Assembly (NCBI GenBank): GCA_007123465.1
Contig: SKLB01000309.1
Coordinates: 1 to 8,606, forward strand
Direction of reading: 5' to 3'
From: Spirochaetales bacterium
Lineage (GTDB): Bacteria > Spirochaetota > Spirochaetia > DSM-27196 > PWMO01
DNA: 8,606 bases
The notes below the pieces were generated by a model that was given only the letters and a program-made list of their open reading frames with translations, had not been told where the DNA came from and searched no databases. Made by a program: the position numbers and the translations under genes. Below are positions 1 through 6,669 of the stretch, one piece after another (position 1 is the first letter of the stretch; the number at the start of each line of letters is the position of its first letter).

Positions 1-253
1 CAACCTGAAACGCTACTTCCAGCCTGTCGGCAACACCTTCAAACTGATCACGCGCCTCGTCCAGCGCCGCGGCGTCAATGTCGACCAGCACCAGCCGCTC
101 GACTGCGCCAACCGCTTCAACGATGCGCCGCGCGGTCTCTCCGTCGCCACAGCCGGCGTCCAGCATAACACCGGCGTCCAGCTCGGCGATGCGCTCGAGC
201 AAGGACTGCACGGTCGGCTCACACCGCCGCCGGCACGTGATCGAGCACGTCAT
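1..253 (-). CDS. Class I SAM-dependent methyltransferase, N-terminal part (cut by window edge)
   Basis: The first 84 codons of a methyltransferase read leftward off the window. Residues 29-39 form motif I of Rossmann-fold methyltransferases (VMLDAGCGDGE, the SAM-binding glycine-rich loop). About 20 residues later LVLVDID ends strand 2 with the acidic residue expected to contact the SAM ribose, followed by an AAALDEAR helix. The substrate cannot be told: the C-terminal specificity region is outside the window. The start is uncertain. An ATG at 253-251 lies inside the end of dusA (35-base overlap); a GTG at 211-209, just after the dusA stop, would still leave motif I intact. Neither has a convincing Shine-Dalgarno. 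The reading frame, the codon bias and the methyltransferase motifs make the gene itself likely. Its position as fourth gene of the minus-strand cluster suggests, but does not prove, a role in RNA or cofactor methylation. Confidence 0.75.
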   Translation of the reverse strand, partial: MTCSITCRRRCEPTVQSLLERIAELDAGVMLDAGCGDGETARRIVEAVGAVERLVLVDIDAAALDEARDQFEGVADRLEVAFQV

Positions 254-1244
254 CCGGCAGCGCAGCGGTGGCGCGGTTCAGCAGCGCAACGATGTCAACA
301 TCGTGATCGATAGGGCCGCTGAGGTGCTGTTTCCAGCGTCTGGCCCCAGGCTGAAAAGCAAAGAGCCCGAGCATGTGGCGCAGTACCGCGCGTGGGTGTT
401 TGCCGGTTTCACTGCGCAGCTGTTCAATGTAGGGAATCATCTGCTCGATGACCGCACTCCGCGACGGAGCTTCGTGCTGCCGGCCAAAGAACTCACGATC
501 GACATCGGCAAACAGCCACGGGTTGTCGTACGCCGCGCGCCCGATCATTACCCCGTCAACGTGGTTGAGATGGCCGTGCATCTGTTCAACGGTTGCTATC
601 TGACCGTTTATCTCAATGGTCAGCTGCGGCAGTTCGCGCTTGAGTCGATACACATCGTGGTATCGCAGCGGTGGAACGCTGCGGTTCTCCTTGGGACTCA
701 GTCCACCGAGAACCGCGATGCGCGCGTGCACGATCAGCCTGTCGGCGCCTGCCTCGGCAACTGTCTCGACAAAGCTGCGCATCTGATCGTAACTCTCGCG
801 TCCGTTGATGCCGATGCGGTGTTTGACCGTTACCGGCCGATCGGTGGCATCCTTCATGGCCCGCGTGATGCGCGCCACTTTGTGAGGATCTGCCATCAGG
901 CAGGCACCGAATGCTCCCTCCTGTACCCGGTCACTCGGGCAGCCGACGTTCAGGTTAAACTCATCGTAGTTGTAAAGCGACGCGATGCGCACGCTCTCGG
1001 CGCAGGCCGCCGGATCATCGCCGCCGATCTGCAGCGCCAGCGGATGCTCCTGCGGGTGGAAACCCAGCAGCCAGTCGCGGTCACCGTGAATAATCGCGGC
1101 AGCGGTAATCATCTCGGTGTAGAGTAATGCACAGCGGGTGATACGGCGCAGGAAGTAGCGATAATGGCGGTCGGTATACTCCATCATCGGAGCAACGCTG
1201 ACGCGATAGCTCGGTAGTGCAGGATTGTCCGGGTATCGATTCAT
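219..1244 (-). CDS. dusA: tRNA-dihydrouridine synthase A (DusA)
   Basis: 341 residues, the usual length for DusA, an FMN-dependent TIM-barrel enzyme that uses NADPH to reduce uridines in the tRNA D-loop (U20/U20a in the Escherichia coli enzyme). Visible landmarks: VAPMMEYTDRHYR at 17-29 (FMN-site start of the barrel), QIGG at 72-75, the catalytic-loop motif NLNVGCPSDRVQEG at 98-110 with Cys102 as the general acid, FGACLM at 112-117, VKHRIG at 140-145, HAR at 173-175, EINGQI at 211-216 and DGVMIGRAAYDNPW at 230-243 (phosphate-binding end of the barrel). The form of the Cys motif and the FGACLM that follows it favour DusA over DusB or DusC. The ATG at 1244-1242 overlaps the preceding stop as ATGA, with a purine-rich GAGAGAG upstream; this start was preferred to an in-frame one 33 codons earlier inside the HD gene, which would add sequence with no family match. 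Confidence 0.95.
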   Translation of the reverse strand: MNRYPDNPALPSYRVSVAPMMEYTDRHYRYFLRRITRCALLYTEMITAAAIIHGDRDWLLGFHPQEHPLALQIGGDDPAACAESVRIASLYNYDEFNLNVGCPSDRVQEGAFGACLMADPHKVARITRAMKDATDRPVTVKHRIGINGRESYDQMRSFVETVAEAGADRLIVHARIAVLGGLSPKENRSVPPLRYHDVYRLKRELPQLTIEINGQIATVEQMHGHLNHVDGVMIGRAAYDNPWLFADVDREFFGRQHEAPSRSAVIEQMIPYIEQLRSETGKHPRAVLRHMLGLFAFQPGARRWKQHLSGPIDHDVDIVALLNRATAALPDDVLDHVPAAV

Positions 1245-1792
1245 GAGCTCAACTCTCTCTGCGCCCTCTGTAGCGTACTGCGGTACAGCTCCAGTAGCGC
1301 CGGATTTGCCTGCGGTAACGAGCTGACCACTCTTTCGGTCCAATCAAGATACTCTATTCGCCGTTCGAGCGACCAGTCCGGCGGAGGGTCATCGACAACG
1401 TCAATTACGTTTGCAAGCTTGTCGGCCAGCTTGATCTGCGCCGCCCCGTAGCTCCTGTGTGGAGCGCGGTCAACTTGCAGCTGCTTGCGCCGCTGCTTAG
1501 GCAGCTGCTTGTCATCGGTGACTTCCATTACCATGGCAGCGACCATCGGACCAAACTCTTGCTCCAGCTCTTCAACAGCGGTATCGGTGTCCTCTATGGT
1601 ATCGTGCAGCAGGGCGGCGGCCAGGATCTCAGCATCGTCTATACAGGCAACCTGTGCCAGATAATCGGCAACGCGGATGCAGTGGTTGAGATACGGGATC
1701 TCAGAGCGGCCCTTGCGCTTCTGTTGTGCATGCTTGTGGGCGGCAAACGACAGTGCACGGAACAGCAGTTGCCATCGATCTACGCTACTCAT
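1241..1792 (-). CDS. MESH1-like HD-domain (p)ppGpp hydrolase
   Basis: 183 residues, a stand-alone HD phosphohydrolase of the MESH1/HDDC3 (small alarmone hydrolase) type. It has the metal-site residues of that family in order: His37 (YLNH), His63-Asp64 (the HD motif in LLHDTIEDTD), and Asp124 (KLADKLANV). Glu67-Asp68 match the conserved ED pair next to the HD. The block EVTDDKxLPKxxRKxLQVxxAPH at 90-112 is very like animal MESH1. Known members hydrolyse the 3'-pyrophosphate of (p)ppGpp with Mn2+; human MESH1 also dephosphorylates NADPH. There is no synthetase, TGS or ACT domain, so this is not a RelA/SpoT bifunctional enzyme. Its ATG overlaps the mnmA stop and its stop overlaps the dusA start (ATGA at each end), so it is translationally coupled on both sides. 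The fold and family are secure; ppGpp as the real substrate is inferred from family. Confidence 0.88.
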   Translation of the reverse strand: MSSVDRWQLLFRALSFAAHKHAQQKRKGRSEIPYLNHCIRVADYLAQVACIDDAEILAAALLHDTIEDTDTAVEELEQEFGPMVAAMVMEVTDDKQLPKQRRKQLQVDRAPHRSYGAAQIKLADKLANVIDVVDDPPPDWSLERRIEYLDWTERVVSSLPQANPALLELYRSTLQRAQRELSS

Positions 1793-2883
1793 ACAGCCAT
1801 TCCGTGCGCGGCGCCGGAGTTTGCCGTCCCGGCTATGCGACCGCTACCCAGGCAGTAGTCACCCGAATAGAAGACAGCAAACTGACCTGCAGCAACGCCG
1901 CGGTCCGGCTGCGCCAGAGTTACCGCCAGGCGGTCCGCGGTCACAGCACTGATGTGGGCATCGATTAACTGCGGTCCGTGGCGCAGCTTCACCTGCAGCG
2001 GTTGCGCCGGATCAGCCGGCTCGGCAATCCAGGTCAGATCGGTGACCTCGAAGCTGTCACAGAGCCATTCTGTGACGTTTTGCGCGTGTGAGACCACAAT
2101 CCGGTTGCGCCCAACATCCTTTGCCACCACGTACCACGGACCGTTACCGAGCCCCAGCCCCTGGCGCTGACCGATAGTGTAGAACCAGTACCCCTGGTGT
2201 TCGCCCAGCACGTGCCCGGTCTCGCACTCCACGATCTCTCCGGGCTGCTGCCCGAGGTAGTGGCGCACAAACTCAGGGTAGCGAATCGACCCCAGAAAAC
2301 AGATCCCCTGACTGTCAGGGCGATCCCGATTGGGAAGCTGCCAGCGCTGTGCCATCTCGCGCACCTGCACTTTGGCCAGATCGCCGATTGGAAAGCGTGC
2401 ACGCGAAAGCTGCTGCTGACTCAGGTGCGACAGGAAATAGGTCTGATCCTTGACCGGATCAGGTGCGCGCAACAGGCGGAAGTGCCCATCCTGGTGCCTG
2501 ATGCGGGCGTAATGCCCGGTTGCAATCAGGTCACAGTTTCCCTGCACACGGTCCCAGAAAACGCCGAACTTGACGCGCAGGTTGCAGAATATGTCGGGAC
2601 TCGGGGTGCGCCCGGCGCGCAACTCCGCCACCGAATAGGATACAACCCGATCGTAGTACTGCTGCTGCAGCGATATTACCTGCAGCGGAACATCGAGCTG
2701 TTCGCAGACCGCTCGAGCGTGGGACAGATCATCTTCCCACGGGCAGTTGCCGATATGCGCCAACTCGTCCTCGAGCCAGATCTTGAGATAATAGGCGGTG
2801 ATTGTGTCGTCTCCCGCGGCGCGCAGACGGCACAAAGCCACCGAACTGTCGACGCCGCCGGACAGCAGCAGTGCAACTCTCAT
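1789..2883 (-). CDS. mnmA: tRNA-specific 2-thiouridylase MnmA
   Basis: 364 residues from ATG at 2883. MnmA adenylates U34 of tRNA-Lys, -Glu and -Gln and transfers sulfur to C2, giving the s2U part of mnm5s2U. Seen here: the PP-loop SGGVDSS at 8-14 that binds ATP; the catalytic Cys100 in SPDIFCNLRVKF (usual form NPDxxCN, so Ser replaces Asn); ATGHYAR at 121-127; KDQTYFL at 145-151; and the second catalytic Cys195 in DSQGICFLG. YTIGQRQGLG at 235-244 belongs to the central domain, and a C-terminal beta-barrel follows. The KIWLEDE...CPWEDD segment (34-52) looks like the spirochaete/plastid variant rather than the E. coli one. An in-frame TTG at 2901 would add six residues and has GGA ten bases upstream; the ATG was chosen because MRVALLLSGGVDSS fits the family N terminus. 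It is the first gene of the minus-strand cluster. Confidence 0.95.
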   Translation of the reverse strand: MRVALLLSGGVDSSVALCRLRAAGDDTITAYYLKIWLEDELAHIGNCPWEDDLSHARAVCEQLDVPLQVISLQQQYYDRVVSYSVAELRAGRTPSPDIFCNLRVKFGVFWDRVQGNCDLIATGHYARIRHQDGHFRLLRAPDPVKDQTYFLSHLSQQQLSRARFPIGDLAKVQVREMAQRWQLPNRDRPDSQGICFLGSIRYPEFVRHYLGQQPGEIVECETGHVLGEHQGYWFYTIGQRQGLGLGNGPWYVVAKDVGRNRIVVSHAQNVTEWLCDSFEVTDLTWIAEPADPAQPLQVKLRHGPQLIDAHISAVTADRLAVTLAQPDRGVAAGQFAVFYSGDYCLGSGRIAGTANSGAAHGMAV

Positions 2884-2916
2884 GACACTATCGTTAAACA
2901 ATTATTCATTTTCCGT

Positions 2917-2945
2917 TTGCAATCGCCATAGGTATATTCTACAAT
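2917..2945 (+). promoter_or_regulatory. Predicted sigma-70-type promoter for the mevalonate operon
   Basis: The -35 candidate TTGCAA (2917-2922) matches four of six consensus positions. The -10 candidate TACAAT (2940-2945) matches five of six. The spacer is exactly 17 bases. Transcription would start near 2952, giving a leader of about 80 bases before mvaS. This is the best-spaced pair in the intergenic region, but it is a reading by eye with no experimental support. Confidence 0.5.
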
Positions 2946-2992
2946 GCGCTGAGGCCACAACGTCTTCTGACAATGCCTAGCGTGTGGCGATT
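2921..2992. repeat. 8-bp inverted repeat bracketing the predicted transcription start
   Basis: AATCGCCA at 2921-2928 is the exact reverse complement of TGGCGATT at 2985-2992. The left arm overlaps the predicted -35/spacer and the right arm lies about 35 bases into the transcript. The arm centres are 64 bp apart, close to six helical turns, which would suit a DNA-looping repressor. Chance is a real alternative: an 8-bp pair somewhere in a 130-bp region is expected roughly once in eight such regions. Confidence 0.3.
2954..2988 (+). other. Possible stem-loop in the mvaS leader RNA
   Basis: GCCACA (2954-2959) pairs with TGTGGC (2983-2988). With A2960 bulged, CG (2961-2962) pairs with CG (2981-2982), giving eight base pairs around an 18-base loop. 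It would form near the 5' end of the predicted transcript. No U-tract follows, so it is not an intrinsic terminator. CTAGC at 2977-2981, overlapping the right arm, could instead pair with GCTAG at 3024-3028 beside the Shine-Dalgarno, but this is only five base pairs. Confidence 0.25.
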
Positions 2993-3031
2993 CTCCGCTT
3001 CTAAGGTACTACGGAACAGGCAGGCTAGTGA

Positions 3032-4309
3032 ATGACAATTAATCAAGTTGGAATCAGCGATCTTGCTCTTTACGTCCCCGACCCGTTGATCGAGCTCGAG
3101 ACTCTTCTACAGCACCGCAGCCAGGATGACCCCAGACTGGAACGCCGCCTGCGGCGTGCCATTGAAACAACCGGCCAGCGTTCGATCCGCTACCCGCACC
3201 CGTGGGAGGACAACGCTACCCTGAGTGCGCAGGCAGCGCACAATCTGCTGCGACGCAGCAACGGCGGTACCCTTTCGGGCATGCGTTACCTGGCGGTTGG
3301 GACCGAGACCGGCGTCGATCATTCAAAACCGGTTGCCGCCTATGTAGAGGGCATGCTGCAATCCGCCGGTGTGCCGATTCCAGAAAGTATTTCCACTTTC
3401 CAGGTGCAGCACGCCTGCGCCGGCGGAACAATTTCGATGCTGAGCGTTGGCGCGTTGCTGCAGGTATGCGGCCGCCGCGAAGAGTCCGGCATGGTTATCT
3501 GCTCTGATATTGCGCGCTACCAATCGCATACTACCGCCGAGATAACGCAGGGGGCCGGGGCAGTGGCGATGCTGATCCAACCCGAGCCAAAGCTGATCGA
3601 GCTCGATCTCCAGACCCAGGGGTACTCGTCGCGCGACGTAGATGATTTCTTCCGGCCACTGGGCTCGGTAACCGCAAAGGTCAAAGGCGGTTACTCGGTT
3701 CAGTGCTATAACGAGGCGTTCGAGAACGCTTTTCTCGATCATTGCACCCGTGTGGGCAGCGAGCCTGATGAGATCCTGCGCAATACCGATATCTTTGCGC
3801 TTCATGTCCCGTTCTACAAGATGGCAATCACGGCGTTGCACCGGCTGGTGAGCCGGCATATCGAGATGAGCGCCAGTGAATTCGACGCGTTTATGCAGCA
3901 GCGCGGTTTTCTGCAGGGTATCGATGCGGCCACCCGGATCGGCAACATCTACTCGGGAGCTGCCTACGCTTCGTTGCTATTCTCGCTGGCCGACCGCTAC
4001 CGTGAGTTCGGCGAAGGCATAGTAGGCAAGCGCGTCCTGATCGGCTCGTACGGTTCCGGCAACACCATGACGGTGGTTGGTGGACGCGTGGCCGCCGGTG
4101 CCCCGGCGATAATCGAAAGCTGGGATCTGGATGCAATCTGGGACAGTGAACGCTCCCTGCCGTTTGACAATTACGAGTCCTGGATGAGAGCGCCTTATCC
4201 GGTCGACCAATACCGCGAACTTCTCGACGGTATTTCGGTACCGCGGCAGCGCTACTACCTCGGCGATATACGCGATGATGGATACCGTGAGTACCGATTC
4301 AACCCGTAG
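3032..4309 (+). CDS. mvaS: Hydroxymethylglutaryl-CoA synthase
   Basis: 425 residues. It condenses acetyl-CoA with acetoacetyl-CoA to HMG-CoA, the first committed reaction of the mevalonate pathway, in the cytoplasm. It is a thiolase-fold enzyme with the full catalytic triad of bacterial HMGS: Glu92 in VGTETGVDHSKP (general base; Glu79 in Staphylococcus aureus), Cys129 in QHACAG (acyl-enzyme nucleophile) and His258 in ALHVPFYKM. Other family motifs are TQGAGAVAM at 172-180, the DFFRPLG segment at 205-211, GNIYSGAAYASL at 304-315 and SYGSGNT at 339-345. It is somewhat longer than Gram-positive HMGS (about 390 residues); the extra length lies mainly in the N-terminal third and the C-terminal tail. 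The ATG has AGG seven bases upstream. It is the first gene of the operon; its last 35 bases overlap the start of fni. Confidence 0.95.
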   Translation: MTINQVGISDLALYVPDPLIELETLLQHRSQDDPRLERRLRRAIETTGQRSIRYPHPWEDNATLSAQAAHNLLRRSNGGTLSGMRYLAVGTETGVDHSKPVAAYVEGMLQSAGVPIPESISTFQVQHACAGGTISMLSVGALLQVCGRREESGMVICSDIARYQSHTTAEITQGAGAVAMLIQPEPKLIELDLQTQGYSSRDVDDFFRPLGSVTAKVKGGYSVQCYNEAFENAFLDHCTRVGSEPDEILRNTDIFALHVPFYKMAITALHRLVSRHIEMSASEFDAFMQQRGFLQGIDAATRIGNIYSGAAYASLLFSLADRYREFGEGIVGKRVLIGSYGSGNTMTVVGGRVAAGAPAIIESWDLDAIWDSERSLPFDNYESWMRAPYPVDQYRELLDGISVPRQRYYLGDIRDDGYREYRFNP

Positions 4310-5393
4310 CCGCAATACCGATGGCGATCAGGATTTTGGCGCGCGCAAGGCCAGGCATCTGGAAATCTGCGTTGACTCGGCGCGCTACCAGGTCGAAACC
4401 GGCACCTCCGGCTTCGATCAGCTGCAGCTGATTCATACCTCCTTGCCGGAGCTCTCGATGCAGCAGATCGATCCTTCGGCGGATTTTCTCGGGCAGCGTA
4501 TTCCAATGCCGATTCTGATCTCTTCGATGACCGGCGGCTCGGCCGAAGGTTTTCTGGCCAACAAGGAGCTGGCGCGTGCTGCACAGCGGCTCGGCATTCC
4601 AGTTGGGATGGGTTCCATCAGAGTGGTGTTCAAACATCCGGAAGTCCTCGAGCACTTCCAGCTCAAGAAACTGGCACCCGATGTACCGGTCATGGCAAAC
4701 ATCGGCGCGGTGCAGGTACGCGATCTGGACCATAGCCAACTCATTGAGATGCTCAGGCGTCTGGAAGTTCAGGCGCTGGTGATTCACCTCAATCCCGGTC
4801 AGGAAATCTTCCAGCCGGAGGGAGACCGTGACTTCCGCGGCGTCATCGACGCCATCCGCGGTCTGAATGATCGTTCACCTGTGCCGTTGATTGTCAAGGA
4901 AACCGGCTTCGGAATCCGGCCGGCGGACATAGCCGCGCTCTTTGACGCCGGGGTGGAATGGGTCAACGTTGCCGGCGCAGGGGGAACAAACTGGGTCAAA
5001 GTTGAATCGTATCGCCTGGACAGTATCGAGCGTGCCGCGGCCCTGGAGTTTGACCGCTGGGGACTCTCGACCGCGATTATCCTGGCTGCCGCACCACAGT
5101 TCCGTGGGCGACTGATTGCCTCCGGCGGAGTACGCAGCGGTCTGGACGTTGCCAAAGCGGTGGCGCTGGGCGCCGGCATGGTTGGCATGGCGCTTCCGTT
5201 TATCCGGGCGCTGAAAGACGGTGGTGTCGACGGCGTGGTGTTGTTTGCCGAGCGCGTGCGGCGCGTACTCGTCAGCGCCATGCTGCTCAGCGGCGCGCAA
5301 TCGTTAGCCGAGTTGCAACACACGCCAATGATGTGGAGCGCAGCGTTTCGCAGTACGGTAGAAGAACTGCGCGCAATCGAGGAGCATCGATAG
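4275..5393 (+). CDS. fni: Type 2 isopentenyl-diphosphate delta-isomerase (FMN-dependent)
   Basis: 372 residues. It interconverts IPP and DMAPP using reduced FMN and Mg2+, and is unrelated in fold to the type 1 enzyme. Motifs seen: RKARHLEIC at 24-32 near the N terminus, SSMTGG at 83-88 (start of the FMN barrel), VGMGSIR at 110-116, ANIGAVQ at 141-147, the substrate/Mg motif HLNPGQEIFQPEGD at 171-184, VKETGFGI at 207-214, VAGAGGTNWVKVE at 232-244, and the flavin-phosphate loop ASGGVRSGLDVAKAVALGA at 282-300. The start is not certain: adjacent ATGs at 4275 and 4278 and a GTG at 4287 are all inside mvaS, and none has a strong Shine-Dalgarno, which suggests coupling to mvaS translation. No later start would keep the RKxxH motif. 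Its stop TAG shares one base with the next gene's GTG. Placing the isomerase second in the operon is the order recalled from Borrelia. Confidence 0.94.
   Translation: MMDTVSTDSTRSRNTDGDQDFGARKARHLEICVDSARYQVETGTSGFDQLQLIHTSLPELSMQQIDPSADFLGQRIPMPILISSMTGGSAEGFLANKELARAAQRLGIPVGMGSIRVVFKHPEVLEHFQLKKLAPDVPVMANIGAVQVRDLDHSQLIEMLRRLEVQALVIHLNPGQEIFQPEGDRDFRGVIDAIRGLNDRSPVPLIVKETGFGIRPADIAALFDAGVEWVNVAGAGGTNWVKVESYRLDSIERAAALEFDRWGLSTAIILAAAPQFRGRLIASGGVRSGLDVAKAVALGAGMVGMALPFIRALKDGGVDGVVLFAERVRRVLVSAMLLSGAQSLAELQHTPMMWSAAFRSTVEELRAIEEHR
5379..5384 (+). promoter_or_regulatory. Ribosome binding site that fixes the mvaA start
   Basis: GAGGAG sits eight bases before the GTG at 5393. It is the clearest Shine-Dalgarno in the window and decides between this GTG and an in-frame ATG at 5333 that would lie inside fni and add 20 residues not typical of HMG-CoA reductase. 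Confidence 0.8.
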
Positions 5394-6664
5394 TGACTTC
5401 AGGGATCGAACTTCCGGCCGGTTTTCGCAAGCTCAGCATCGTTGAGCGCCGAAAACTGCTCGGCGAACGATTCATGTTGGAACAGGATGTACTGGACGCC
5501 ACCGCCGGCAGCAGCGAGCTGCTCAACCTTGCCGACATAATGGTTGAGAGCGCTATCGGCGTCATGCCGGTTCCACTCGGCCTGGCGCACGGGTTCCTGA
5601 TAGACGGTGTGCTGCGCTCGGTACCATTGGCGGTGGAAGAGCCGTCGGTGGTAGCCGCTGCAAGCTATGCCGCTGCTATTGTCCGCCGCAGCGGCGGCTT
5701 CTCCACATCCACCACTGAACCAGTCATGACCTGCCAGATAGTGTTGAGCGATTGTGGTGTGGACGCCGAGGAACAGATCACCGCGTGGGAGTCCGATATC
5801 GTGCAGCAGATCGATCCGCTGCTGAGCGGGATGCAGCGCCGCGGCGGTGGCTACCGCGGTATGGACGTAACCCGCCTGGAACAGACCGGCCTGGTACGCG
5901 TGAGGATGCACATCGATGTACGCGATGCTATGGGCGCCAATGTTCTCAACAGTGTGGCCGAGCGAACAGCGGAGTTTCTTTGCAGCCGACTGGACTGCGC
6001 GCGGCTGATGGCGATCCTGACCAACGCCGCCAGTCAGCGCTGCGCGCGGGCGCAGTTCTCGCTGCCGCTGCAGCGGCTGGGCCGCGCCGGCCACAGCGGC
6101 CGCCAGATTGCCGAACGAATCGTGCTGGCAACGCAATTTGCCGACGAGGACCCCGAGCGGGCGGTTACCCACAACAAGGGCGTAATGAACGGGATTACCT
6201 CGTTGGCGCTTGCAACCGCAAACGACACACGCGGGATCGAGGCTGCAGTCCACGCCTGGGCCGCACGCACCGGACGCTACCGCAGTCTGACCCACTACCG
6301 GCTGTCCGACGGCGTGTTGAGCGGCAGTATCGAAGCGCCGTTGCCGTTTGGAGTCATCGGCGGCGCGGTCGGGTTCCACCCCGCCAGCCGCTTTGCACTC
6401 AAACTGCTGGGTAACCCCGACGCGGCCACCCTTGCGCGCATCGCCGCTGCGGTCGGTCTGGCGCAGAACTTCGCCGCGCTGTACGCTCTGGTTGCCGAGG
6501 GTATTCAGAGCGGACATATGCGGCTGCACTCTACACGGCTGGCGTGGAGCGCGGGGGCGCGCGGAGACGAGGTTGCGCAGGTCGCCGAGCGGATTGCGCA
6601 ATTGGGACGCTACAATGCCGAGGGTGCCGCTGCGGCACTGAAATCGGTCAGAAGCGGGCAATAG
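5393..6664 (+). CDS. mvaA: Hydroxymethylglutaryl-CoA reductase, class II
   Basis: 423 residues, starting with GTG. It reduces HMG-CoA to mevalonate with two NAD(P)H. The catalytic set of the Pseudomonas mevalonii class II enzyme is complete: Glu83 in EEPSVVAAAS, Lys262 in THNKGVMNGI, Asp278 in ATANDTR and His375 in GHMRLH on the C-terminal flap. DAMGAN at 178-183 is the nucleotide-binding motif of this family. There is no N-terminal membrane region, so it is soluble, unlike eukaryotic class I enzymes. The acidic residue in DAMGAN resembles the NADH-using P. mevalonii protein, but cofactor preference varies within class II and cannot be settled here. The start overlaps the fni stop by one base and has GAGGAG upstream. 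The opposite strand is open for nearly the whole gene, a base-composition effect and not a second gene. Confidence 0.95.
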   Translation: MTSGIELPAGFRKLSIVERRKLLGERFMLEQDVLDATAGSSELLNLADIMVESAIGVMPVPLGLAHGFLIDGVLRSVPLAVEEPSVVAAASYAAAIVRRSGGFSTSTTEPVMTCQIVLSDCGVDAEEQITAWESDIVQQIDPLLSGMQRRGGGYRGMDVTRLEQTGLVRVRMHIDVRDAMGANVLNSVAERTAEFLCSRLDCARLMAILTNAASQRCARAQFSLPLQRLGRAGHSGRQIAERIVLATQFADEDPERAVTHNKGVMNGITSLALATANDTRGIEAAVHAWAARTGRYRSLTHYRLSDGVLSGSIEAPLPFGVIGGAVGFHPASRFALKLLGNPDAATLARIAAAVGLAQNFAALYALVAEGIQSGHMRLHSTRLAWSAGARGDEVAQVAERIAQLGRYNAEGAAAALKSVRSGQ

Positions 6665-6669
6665 CCACT

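Larger units (their letters stand above)
2884..3031. other. Divergent intergenic region between mnmA and mvaS
   Basis: This is the only non-coding stretch of any size in the window and must contain the control signals for both clusters. It is AT-richer than its surroundings at the mnmA end. On the plus strand it holds a good promoter candidate and a Shine-Dalgarno AGG at 3022-3024, seven bases before the mvaS ATG. On the minus strand the best I can find is TTGTGG (2960-2955), 18-base spacer, TATACC (2936-2931), which is weak. A near-repeat ACAATGC occurs at 2941-2947 and 2970-2976. No intrinsic terminator is expected or seen, since both genes point outward. Confidence 0.7.

Noticed and set aside
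78..1127. A 349-codon open frame on the plus strand opposite dusA
   Set aside because: The minus strand encodes a complete DusA with all its motifs; the plus-strand product matches nothing I know and has no ribosome site.
2197..2931. A 244-codon plus-strand frame opposite mnmA running toward the mevalonate operon
   Set aside because: It is antisense to a clear MnmA and has no family motifs.
2931..2960. Minus-strand promoter for mnmA (TTGTGG, 18-base spacer, TATACC)
   Set aside because: Each element matches only about four of six positions with non-ideal spacing; too weak to list as a feature, though a promoter must exist nearby or be unconventional.
5752..6414. A 220-codon plus-strand frame nested in mvaA in a different frame
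   Set aside because: The product is very Arg-rich with no motif, typical of a frame-shifted reading of a GC-rich gene.
5399..6661. A 420-codon open frame on the minus strand opposite mvaA
   Set aside because: It mirrors the reductase gene almost exactly, starts and ends with it, and encodes no recognisable motif. Long antisense frames are expected opposite GC-rich genes.
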